This document shows positions 8,942 through 14,844 of a stretch of 21,847 nucleotides of DNA, in pieces. The notes beneath the pieces were generated by a model. That model was given only the letters and a program-made list of their open reading frames with translations, searched no databases and was not told the origin of the DNA. Origin of the DNA: Rhodobacter sp. (lineage in GTDB: Bacteria; Pseudomonadota; Alphaproteobacteria; Rhodobacterales; Rhodobacteraceae). How positions within the stretch are numbered: position 1 is the stretch's first letter; every line of letters begins with the position of its first letter. A program made the position numbers and the translations under genes. The stretch is from positions 1-21,847 of the forward strand of contig JAIXVS010000278.1 of NCBI GenBank assembly GCA_027482795.1, given 5' to 3'.

Positions 8942-9304
8942 ATGATGGATATCGAACTATGCGCACAAACGTTGGCGCTACTGGCCGCCAGCCCCGCCCG
9001 CGCCGCGCAGGGTCAAATCAAAGCGGGGGTTTTGGCGGGCCATATGCCGCAAACAGATGCGCAAGTGTTGCTAGATGGGTACATGCTGATGACGCGTCTG
9101 CAATGCGGATTGCGCCTGCTGGGCGATGGCGCTGGCCCCGCCCAATTTGGTGCAGGCGGGCGTGCGTTTGTGGCGGCTGTGGCGGGATTAGACGAGGCGG
9201 ACATGGGCGCGCGTTTGTCAGATACGGCTGCGCGCTGCGACAAAATTATTTGTGCGTTCTTGGGCGCGCTACGTATGGACGGGAAGGTAGACTTACATGA
9301 CTGA
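8942..9304 (+). CDS. C-terminal segment of GlnE, separated from the main part by an in-frame stop
   Basis: A 120-residue reading frame in the same frame as the upstream glnE piece. Together with the codons just before it, it reads DWEANAGAGRMMDIELCAQTLALL, which aligns with the conserved GlnE region W-x-A-K-x-G-x-G-x-x-x-D-I-E/D and continues into the usual helical C-terminal domain of the family (GlnD_UR_UTase-like). If translated separately it would have to start at ATG 8942 or 8945. The nearest GGGAGG (8916-8921) is 20 bases away, too far for good initiation. The coding character is intact with no further stop. It is most simply the 3' part of one glnE gene. Its stop overlaps the next gene's start by eight bases, implying one transcript. 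Confidence 0.6.
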   Translation: MMDIELCAQTLALLAASPARAAQGQIKAGVLAGHMPQTDAQVLLDGYMLMTRLQCGLRLLGDGAGPAQFGAGGRAFVAAVAGLDEADMGARLSDTAARCDKIICAFLGALRMDGKVDLHD

Positions 9305-9578
9305 TATGCGCCCTGCCAGTGTGATCGCCGCCGATCCAAAGGGTCTGATCCGCGAATCCTATGCCATAGAAGGCATCACCTTGGATGAATGCCGATCCAT
9401 CCTAATTGATTGGGCCCTGTCGCTGCCCTTGGGGGCGGATACTGCGGCGGCCACGCAGCATCTGCTGGCGCATCACGGCGCAGGGCAGGGCGATCATCCC
9501 ATGACCCAGCTTTTGACCCAAGCCTTGGCCGCTGGCGCGCGCCCAGTGCGGCGCGGCGGGCGGGCAGGGCGGGTTTAG
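9297..9578 (+). CDS. Small conserved hypothetical protein downstream of glnE
   Basis: A 93-residue cytoplasmic protein with no membrane segment or signal peptide. The N-terminal two thirds (ASVIAADPKGLIRESYAIEG, then ECRSILIDWALSLP) look well ordered and helical. The C-terminus is an arginine- and glycine-rich tail (RPVRRGGRAGRV). I recall similar short proteins following glnE in Rhodobacterales but know of no assigned function. The ATG at 9297 overlaps the glnE stop by eight bases, so translational coupling is likely. Its stop overlaps, tail to tail, the stop of the convergent VOC gene by four bases. Function unknown. Confidence 0.75.
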   Translation: MTDMRPASVIAADPKGLIRESYAIEGITLDECRSILIDWALSLPLGADTAAATQHLLAHHGAGQGDHPMTQLLTQALAAGARPVRRGGRAGRV

Positions 9579-10036
9579 CCGCGTGCGGCGGCCTCTAATG
9601 CGGCAATGTCCAGCTTGACCATTTCCATCATCGCCGCCATCACGCGGCCCGAAACGTCCGATTTCATCAGGCGCGGCAGTGCGCGCGGGATGATCTGCCA
9701 AGATAGGCCAAAACGGTCAACCAGCCAGCCGCAGCGGCTTTCCACCCCGCCGCCTGCCAGCAGCGCATCCCAAAGACGGTCAACTTCGGCCTGTGTGTCG
9801 ACATGCACAGTGATGGAAACAGCAGGCGAATGGGCGAAATGCGGCCCGCCGTTCAAGATCCAATAGCGCTGGCCCATCAGGGTAAACTCGACCGTAAACG
9901 CGCCATTCGCCGCGTCGCCGCCCTTGTAGAAGACATTGGTGATTTCGCTACCCTCAAACAGCGAGACATAAAGCTGCGCGGCCTCTAGCCCCTCGTCGTC
10001 AAACCAAAGGCAGGTGGCAATTTCGGGCGTGCTCAT
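9575..10036 (-). CDS. PhnB-like VOC-superfamily protein
   Basis: A 153-residue protein of the PhnB / 3-demethylubiquinone-methyltransferase-like branch of the VOC fold. Typical marks are the start PEIATCLWFDDEGLEAAQLYVSLFEGSEI, the middle VEFTLMGQRYWILNGGPHF, and the late VDRFGLSWQIIPRALPRLM with RVMAAMMEMVKLDIAAL. Family members are widespread and largely uncharacterised; the name PhnB does not imply phosphonate metabolism. Its ATG overlaps the eda stop codon (ATGA), so it is the last gene of the edd-eda operon and probably translationally coupled. A role in handling a sugar-acid by-product is possible but purely inferential. Confidence 0.85.
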   Translation of the reverse strand: MSTPEIATCLWFDDEGLEAAQLYVSLFEGSEITNVFYKGGDAANGAFTVEFTLMGQRYWILNGGPHFAHSPAVSITVHVDTQAEVDRLWDALLAGGGVESRCGWLVDRFGLSWQIIPRALPRLMKSDVSGRVMAAMMEMVKLDIAALEAAARG

Positions 10037-10683
10037 TTGGCGGCGCGGGGCAGCGCCGCCGCCTCGCGCGCCAATGTCTCAACTGCAGCCCAATCACCGC
10101 GCGCCATGGCGTCTTTGGGCGCAACCCAAGACCCGCCCACGCAGAGGATGTTTTTCAGTCCCAAATAATCAGGCGCGATTTTCAGGCTGATCCCACCCGT
10201 GGGGCAGAAAGACACCTGCGGAATGGGCGAGCCGATGGATTTCAAATATGCCGCCCCGCCCGCCTGTTCGGCAGGGAAGAACTTTTGCACGCTATAGCCG
10301 CGTTCCAGCAGGGCCATAATCTCGGACGCCGTGGCTCCACCTGGTAGCAGCGCCAGCCCCTCATCCTCGCAGGCGGCGATCAGACGGTCAGTTGCGCCAG
10401 GGGATACCCCAAATTTCGCCCCCGCCGCCACTGCCGCCTTTACATCGGCTGGGGTCAGCAGCGTTCCCGCCCCCACAACGCCGCCTTCAATTTCCGACAT
10501 GGCGCGAATGGCATCCAGCGCGCAAGGCGTGCGCAGCGTCACCTCTAGCGCGGGCAAGCCCCCTGCCACCAACGCGCGCGCCAAGGGCGCGGCATGGGCT
10601 AAATCATCGATCACCAAAACAGGCACCACAAGGGCCAATTGGCAAATCGCACGGGCGGCTTTGGATTGCTGGGCTGGGGTCAT
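10033..10683 (-). CDS. eda: KDPG/KHG aldolase (2-keto-3-deoxy-6-phosphogluconate aldolase)
   Basis: This class I aldolase splits KDPG into pyruvate and glyceraldehyde-3-phosphate, the last step of the Entner-Doudoroff pathway. It has 216 residues, the normal length. The Schiff-base lysine is Lys134 in VQKFFPAE, and the catalytic glutamate is Glu47 in ALEVTLRTP. The substrate phosphate loops appear as GAGTLL, SPGAT, PTGGI and VGGSW. The start at 10683 has AGGAG seven bases upstream. It follows edd on the same strand, but a 118-bp gap containing a palindromic repeat separates the two. The downstream VOC gene overlaps its stop by four bases. Confidence 0.96.
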   Translation of the reverse strand: MTPAQQSKAARAICQLALVVPVLVIDDLAHAAPLARALVAGGLPALEVTLRTPCALDAIRAMSEIEGGVVGAGTLLTPADVKAAVAAGAKFGVSPGATDRLIAACEDEGLALLPGGATASEIMALLERGYSVQKFFPAEQAGGAAYLKSIGSPIPQVSFCPTGGISLKIAPDYLGLKNILCVGGSWVAPKDAMARGDWAAVETLAREAAALPRAAK

Positions 10684-10731
10684 TTGGGTCTCCTACTCCC
10701 CGCGTTGGGGCCGATTAAAAGTATTTTATTT

Positions 10732-10798
10732 AGGTATTTAAGCCAAAGTGAAAGCAGGTTTCATTTTGGTCAAAATACCTCCCGCGCGGAGCGCAAAA
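10732..10798. repeat. Dispersed palindromic repeat, copy 1 (between edd and eda)
   Basis: Nested inverted repeat. The outer arms are AGGTATTT (10732-10739) and AAATACCT (10773-10780). The inner arms are CCAAAGTGAAA (10743-10753) and TTTCATTTTGG (10759-10769), with a single G-T wobble. It is followed by the tail CCCGCGCGGAGCGCAAAA (10781-10798), identical to copy 2 at 14823-14840. As RNA it would form a long hairpin in the edd-eda intergenic region. The tail ends two bases before the edd stop codon. Likely roles are 3'-end stabilisation or partial termination, setting the edd:eda ratio (inference). Confidence 0.8.
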
Positions 10799-10800
10799 GG

Positions 10801-12609
10801 TTAAACGACAACGCCCGCGCCCGTTTCCGACGTGCCGACATTGCGGCGGAACACCTCGAACAATTCGCGCCCAATTCCGTGCGCATTCGCCGAAAGGTCA
10901 GCAACGACAGCTTCGCGCCCCGCGAAATCTGTGGCCGATGTGGACAGCGTTCCCGACACGGCATCAAGCCGCACGATATCACCATCGCGCAGGCGCGCAA
11001 GCGGGCCGCCCAGCGCCGCCTCGGGCGAGACGTGGATCGCCGAGGGCACCTTGCCCGATGCCCCCGACATGCGCCCATCGGTGACAAAAGCCACCTTATG
11101 GCCGCGATCTTGCAAAATGGTCAGAACGGGGGTCAGCGAGTGGAGTTCTGGCATTCCGTTGGCCTGCGGGCCTTGGAAACGCAGCACGACCACCACATCG
11201 GATGTAAATTCGCCTGCCTTAAAGGCGGCTTTCACCGCCTCTTGGCTGTGGAATATGCGGGCAGGGGCCTCGATCACATGGCGTTCGGGTGCCACGGCGG
11301 ACACTTTGATCACGCCGCGCCCCAAATTGCCAACCAATTGGCGCAGGCCCCCCGTGGCTTGGAACGGGTCGGATGCTGGACGCAGGATTTTATCATTCAG
11401 CGTCTGCGCGGGCCCATCGACCCAAGTCAGACGCCCGTCCAACAGCTTTGGCTCATTGCGGTACGCACCCAGCCCATCACCAGCAATTGTTTTTGCATCG
11501 GAATGCAGAAGGCCCGCATCCAGCAGTTGGCCGATCATATAAGGCAGGCCGCCCGCCGCGTGGAAATGGTTCACATCGGCAATGCCGTTTGGGTAAACCT
11601 TGGCCATCAGGGGCACGGCAGCAGAAATATCGTCAAAATCCTGCAAATCCAGCAAAACGCCCGATGCGCGGGCCATGGCGGGCAGGTGCAGCACAAGGTT
11701 GGTTGACCCACCCGTAGCCATCAACCCGACAAGGCCGTTGACATAGGCGCGCTCATCCAAAATCTCGCCCGCGGGGCGGAAATCATTGCCCAGCGCGGTG
11801 ATTTGGGCGGCCTTTTCCACCGCCGCCGTGGTCAGCGCATCGCGCAAGGGCGTGTTCGGGTTGACAAAGGATGCGCCTGGCAAATGCAGGCCCATAAACT
11901 CCATCAGCATTTGGTTGGTGTTGGCCGTGCCATAGAACGTGCACGTGCCCGCGCCGTGATAGCTGGCCATTTCCGCCGCCATCAGCGCATCGCGCCCCAC
12001 CTCGCCATTGGCATAGGCGTTGCGCACGCGCGATTTCTCGTCATTGGGCAGGCCCGATGTCATCGGGCCTGCGGGCACAAACACAGCGGGGATATGACCA
12101 AAGGTGGCGGCGGCAATAATCAGGCCAGGCACAATTTTATCACACACACCAAGGTACAGCGCGGCATCAAAACAGTTGTGCGACAGGCCCACGCCAGCGG
12201 CCAGCGCAATCACATCGCGCGAGAACAGCGACAGTTCCATCCCCGGTTGGCCCTGCGTCACCCCATCGCACATGGCAGGCACGCCGCCTGCGACCTGCAC
12301 AGTCACCCCCGTGTTGGCGGCAGCCTTGCGGATTAAATCGGGATAGGTTTCAAACGGGCGATGCGCCGACAGCATATCATTATACGCGGTGATGATGCCC
12401 AAATTGGCCACGCGCCCTGCCGCCAAAGCCTCTTTTTGCCCCTCCATCGCCGCATAGGCATGGGCCTGATTGCCGCAAGACAAATGCGCGCGCACAGGGC
12501 CATTTCCCGCCGCCCCGCGCAAGCGCGCCAGATATACCGCCCGCGCGGTTTCGCTGCGGGCGCGGATACGGTCCGTCACGCGGTCGATGGCTGAATGAAG
12601 CTTGCTCAT
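10801..12609 (-). CDS. edd: Phosphogluconate dehydratase
   Basis: Converts 6-phosphogluconate to KDPG, the committed step of the Entner-Doudoroff pathway, using a [4Fe-4S] cluster. The 602 residues match the family length. Cluster-region cysteines are visible in PAMCDGVTQG (Cys114) and LGVCDKIVPG (Cys156). Other family signatures are ITAYNDMLSAHRPF, GTCTFYGTANTNQM, MATGGSTNLVLHL, and the C-terminal VTDGRMSGASGKVPSAIHVSPEA. The ATG at 12609 (MSKLHSAIDR) has AAAGGA about nine bases upstream. An in-frame extension to 12753 crosses the promoter and operator and is rejected. It heads an operon with eda and a PhnB-like gene and is divergent from a lipoprotein gene. Confidence 0.96.
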   Translation of the reverse strand: MSKLHSAIDRVTDRIRARSETARAVYLARLRGAAGNGPVRAHLSCGNQAHAYAAMEGQKEALAAGRVANLGIITAYNDMLSAHRPFETYPDLIRKAAANTGVTVQVAGGVPAMCDGVTQGQPGMELSLFSRDVIALAAGVGLSHNCFDAALYLGVCDKIVPGLIIAAATFGHIPAVFVPAGPMTSGLPNDEKSRVRNAYANGEVGRDALMAAEMASYHGAGTCTFYGTANTNQMLMEFMGLHLPGASFVNPNTPLRDALTTAAVEKAAQITALGNDFRPAGEILDERAYVNGLVGLMATGGSTNLVLHLPAMARASGVLLDLQDFDDISAAVPLMAKVYPNGIADVNHFHAAGGLPYMIGQLLDAGLLHSDAKTIAGDGLGAYRNEPKLLDGRLTWVDGPAQTLNDKILRPASDPFQATGGLRQLVGNLGRGVIKVSAVAPERHVIEAPARIFHSQEAVKAAFKAGEFTSDVVVVLRFQGPQANGMPELHSLTPVLTILQDRGHKVAFVTDGRMSGASGKVPSAIHVSPEAALGGPLARLRDGDIVRLDAVSGTLSTSATDFAGREAVVADLSANAHGIGRELFEVFRRNVGTSETGAGVVV

Positions 12610-12633
12610 GGGGGGAATCCTTTGTGATATGTA

Positions 12634-12662
12634 AATGTACCACCACTTGTTAGCGCTAACAA
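12634..12662 (-). promoter_or_regulatory. Predicted edd promoter
   Basis: On the minus strand TTGTTA (12657-12662) and TACATT (12634-12639) are separated by exactly 17 bases, each matching four of six consensus bases. The transcript would start about 20 bases before the edd ATG. The -35 box is one half of the palindrome at 12647-12662, so a repressor bound there would occlude RNA polymerase. Confidence 0.45.
12647..12662. promoter_or_regulatory. Operator-like perfect 16-bp palindrome upstream of edd
   Basis: TTGTTAGC/GCTAACAA is perfectly self-complementary with a central GC, the architecture of LacI/GalR-family operators. It lies 38-53 bases before the edd start codon and overlaps the predicted -35 box. 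A LacI-family gluconate or sugar-acid regulator controlling the Entner-Doudoroff operon is the most likely reader (inference). No such regulator gene is in this window. Confidence 0.65.
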
Positions 12663-12698
12663 CCCCGCTTTGCGCGCAGAGCCGCGCGGCCATTTGCC

Positions 12699-12717
12699 AC
12701 AATTTTCGCAAAATTGT
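12699..12717. promoter_or_regulatory. Second inverted repeat in the edd/lipoprotein intergenic region
   Basis: Two perfect 8-bp arms, ACAATTTT and AAAATTGT, flank a CGC centre. The repeat lies about midway between the divergent edd and lipoprotein starts, 85 bases before the lipoprotein ATG. It could be a dimeric regulator site for either gene, or a small hairpin. I do not recognise the motif. Confidence 0.4.
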
Positions 12718-12801
12718 CCCATTTTCGCGGCAGTTCTGGCCCATGCTGGCCATAGTCCCGCGCTACCCCATCATCATGATCTTGAACCCATGAGGTGCGG
12801 A

Positions 12802-13452
12802 ATGCGCAGCTTTCGTTTTACTGTAATCGCCTTGGCCGCCTTTGGCCTTTCGGGCTGCATGTTGTCTGACCCGCCGTCGCGCGGCGGTCTTGGCGCGCCG
12901 TCTTTGGCCGCGCAGCAGCCCAGCGGATATAATGTGACGCGGGTCAATGTTCTGGTACCGCGCAGTTTGGTGGTATCCGAAGAAAACACATATAAACCCG
13001 CCGCCGATATTGTTTGGCATGGCGAAGCTGCGGGCAACCGCTTTGCCCAAGTGGAAAAGCTGATGCGCGACGGCATTACGGCGGGCGCAGGGGCGTTTCG
13101 CGCGGGCCGCGCAGTGACCGTTGATGTGCAGGTCGCGCGCTTTCACGCCCTGACCCAGAAAACCCGCGACAGTTTTGGTGGCAAGCACGAGTTGATCTAT
13201 GCCCTTACCCTGCGCGATGCCGCCACGGGCGAGGTGCTGCTGCAAGAGCCGCGCGTCAATGCCACGGTGCGCGCGGCAGGCGGTGCGGCTGCGCAGGCCG
13301 AAGAGGCTGTCGGGCGCACGCAGGCCGTGGTGATCCGCGAGGCGCTGGCCGCGTCTATTCAAAAGGAACTTGGCCGCAGTTCTGGTGGCGGTGGGCTGCT
13401 GGCAGGCGTTGCCCGCGCCGCGCAAAGCCCCAGTGACGCGCCCCTCAATTAA
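12802..13452 (+). CDS. DUF6778-like lipoprotein
   Basis: A 216-residue envelope lipoprotein. The N-terminus MRSFRFTVIALAAFGLSGC has a positively charged start, a hydrophobic core and a lipobox LSGC with the acylated Cys19. The mature part contains RVNVLVPRSLVVSEENTYKPAADIVWHGE and a later segment with VTVDVQVARFHALT. This pattern I recall from a Rhodobacterales-specific family annotated DUF6778. An Ala/Gly-rich stretch precedes the C-terminus. Function is unknown. The start at 12802 is preferred over earlier in-frame ATGs because GAGG lies six bases upstream and it gives a clean signal peptide. It is divergent from edd, with two palindromes between them. Confidence 0.85.
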   Translation: MRSFRFTVIALAAFGLSGCMLSDPPSRGGLGAPSLAAQQPSGYNVTRVNVLVPRSLVVSEENTYKPAADIVWHGEAAGNRFAQVEKLMRDGITAGAGAFRAGRAVTVDVQVARFHALTQKTRDSFGGKHELIYALTLRDAATGEVLLQEPRVNATVRAAGGAAAQAEEAVGRTQAVVIREALAASIQKELGRSSGGGGLLAGVARAAQSPSDAPLN

Positions 13453-13468
13453 CGCAGCAACCGCCGCG

Positions 13469-13501
13469 CGCATTGCCCTCTTTTCATGGGGCGGCAATGC
13501 G
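13469..13501 (+). other. Hairpin between the lipoprotein gene and the rRNA methyltransferase gene
   Basis: A perfect 9-bp stem, CGCATTGCC (13469-13477) with GGCAATGCG (13493-13501), encloses a 15-base loop containing CTCTTTTC. No T-run follows, so it is at best a weak terminator. It ends 14 bases before the methyltransferase start and could instead affect its translation. Confidence 0.4.
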
Positions 13502-13515
13502 ATTATGCAGCGGGG

Positions 13516-14757
13516 ATGAATGATCAAATCTCCCCCCCCGATGACGATATCGATGGCCCCGCCCCTGCAGGCCTGCCCCGTGTGCGGCTCAAACCAAAGG
13601 CCGAGGCGCGGGCCATTCGCCATGGCTTTCCATGGGTTTACGCCGACGAGGTGGTCAGTGACCGCCGCACCATGGCCATTCCTGCGGGCGCATTCGCCGT
13701 GCTGGAAGATGCCGAACGCCGCCCGATGGGGCTGGTGACGGTCAATACCAAATCCAAAATCATCGCGCGGATGATCGACCGCGATCCCGAAGCGGTGATT
13801 GATACCGCATGGTTTGCCGCCAAAATCGCCCGCGCGCTGGATCTGCGCGCGCGGCTGTATGATCTGCCGTTTTACCGGCTTATCCATGCCGAATCTGATA
13901 GCCTACCTGGTGTGATTATCGACCGTTTTGGCGATGTTGCAGTGATCCAACCCAACGCCGCTTGGGCCGAGGTGCATCTGGACGCGCTGGTAGATGCGCT
14001 GATGCAGGTGACAGGCATCAAAACTGTGGTCAAAAACGGATCAGGCCGCGCGCGGGGGCTGGAAGGTTTGGCCGAGGAAACCGCAATCATGCGCGGCGCG
14101 CTGGCAGGCCCCATTGCTGTGCCCATGAACGGGGCCACCTATTTGGCCGATTTGACCCATGGGCAAAAGACGGGTCTGTTCTTTGACCAGCGCCCCAACC
14201 ACGCTTTTGCGGCGCGTTTGGCCAAGGGCGCGCGGGTGCTGGATGTGTTCAGCCATGTGGGCGGGTTTGGCCTTGCAGCGCTGGCAAATGGGGCAGATAG
14301 CGCGCTGTGCGTCGATGGGTCTGCCGCAGCCCTAGAGCTTGCCGTGCAAGGCGCGCGCGCCATTGGGCTGGACGCGCGCCTGACCACGCGCCAAGGCGAT
14401 GCCTTTGATGTGCTGGAATCTTTGGGTGCGGCGGGTGAAACCTTTGATCTGGTGATCTGCGATCCCCCTGCATTTGCCCCCGCCAAACCCGCGCTAGAGG
14501 CGGGGCTGCGCGCCTATGAACGCCTTGCCCGCCTTGCTGCGCCATTGGTGGCCAAAGGCGGCTATTTGGTGCTGTGTTCGTGCAGCCATGCCGCCGATAT
14601 TATGGCGTTTCGCAATGCCTCTGCGCGCGGCATTGGGCGCGGCGGGCGGCGCGGGCAACTTCTGCACACGGGCTATGCAGGGCCAGACCACCCTATGCTG
14701 CCGCAATTGGCGGAAAGCGCATATCTGAAGGCGCTGTTCTTTCGCCTTGATGGTTGA
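13516..14757 (+). CDS. Class I SAM-dependent 23S rRNA (cytosine) methyltransferase, RlmI-like
   Basis: Predicted to methylate a cytosine at C5 in 23S rRNA, as RlmI (YccW) does at C1962. It has 413 residues. The N-terminal PUA-like RNA-binding region covers about residues 20-95. Next comes YRLIHAESDSLPGVIIDRFGD, a family hallmark. The Rossmann methyltransferase domain has LTHGQKTGLFFDQRPNH, VLDVFSHVGGFGL (SAM motif I), VICDPPAFAP (motif IV) and LVLCSCSHA, whose cysteines include the probable catalytic nucleophile. The start at 13516 (MNDQISPPDD) is preferred over 13486, which lies in a hairpin loop without a ribosome site. Upstream it has only a weak GGGG. The exact rRNA position is an inference. 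Confidence 0.88.
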   Translation: MNDQISPPDDDIDGPAPAGLPRVRLKPKAEARAIRHGFPWVYADEVVSDRRTMAIPAGAFAVLEDAERRPMGLVTVNTKSKIIARMIDRDPEAVIDTAWFAAKIARALDLRARLYDLPFYRLIHAESDSLPGVIIDRFGDVAVIQPNAAWAEVHLDALVDALMQVTGIKTVVKNGSGRARGLEGLAEETAIMRGALAGPIAVPMNGATYLADLTHGQKTGLFFDQRPNHAFAARLAKGARVLDVFSHVGGFGLAALANGADSALCVDGSAAALELAVQGARAIGLDARLTTRQGDAFDVLESLGAAGETFDLVICDPPAFAPAKPALEAGLRAYERLARLAAPLVAKGGYLVLCSCSHAADIMAFRNASARGIGRGGRRGQLLHTGYAGPDHPMLPQLAESAYLKALFFRLDG

Positions 14758-14760
14758 AAT

Positions 14761-14840
14761 AGGTATTTGGGCCAAAATGAAAGAGATTTGGTTTCCTCGC
14801 TTTCATTTTGGTATAAATACCTCCCGCGCGGAGCGCAAAA
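14761..14840. repeat. Dispersed palindromic repeat, copy 2 (between RlmI-like gene and PIN gene)
   Basis: The same architecture as copy 1. Outer arms are AGGTATTT (14761-14768) and AAATACCT (14815-14822). Inner arms CCAAAATGAAAG (14772-14783) and CTTTCATTTTGG (14800-14811) are perfect over 12 bp, with a 16-base loop. The 18-base tail (14823-14840) is identical to copy 1. It starts three bases after the methyltransferase stop. The tail carries GGAG 11 bases before the PIN-gene ATG, so the repeat appears to supply that gene's ribosome site. Relative to local transcription it is in the opposite orientation to copy 1. Confidence 0.82.
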
Positions 14841-14844
14841 TGTG

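Noticed and set aside
8728..9300. A 190-codon plus-strand frame across the glnE stop, considered as evidence for a frameshift
   Set aside because: The conserved GlnE residues before and after 8906 lie in the same frame; this other frame gives Arg/Gly-rich, motif-free sequence, so the break is a nonsense codon.
10639..11706. A 355-codon plus-strand frame opposite eda and edd
   Set aside because: It is antisense to two well-identified enzymes and runs through the palindromic repeat; no ribosome site or family resemblance.
12763..13887. A 374-codon open frame on the minus strand opposite the lipoprotein and methyltransferase genes
   Set aside because: Both sense-strand genes have clear family motifs and signals; the antisense translation is Arg/His/Gln-rich with no motifs.
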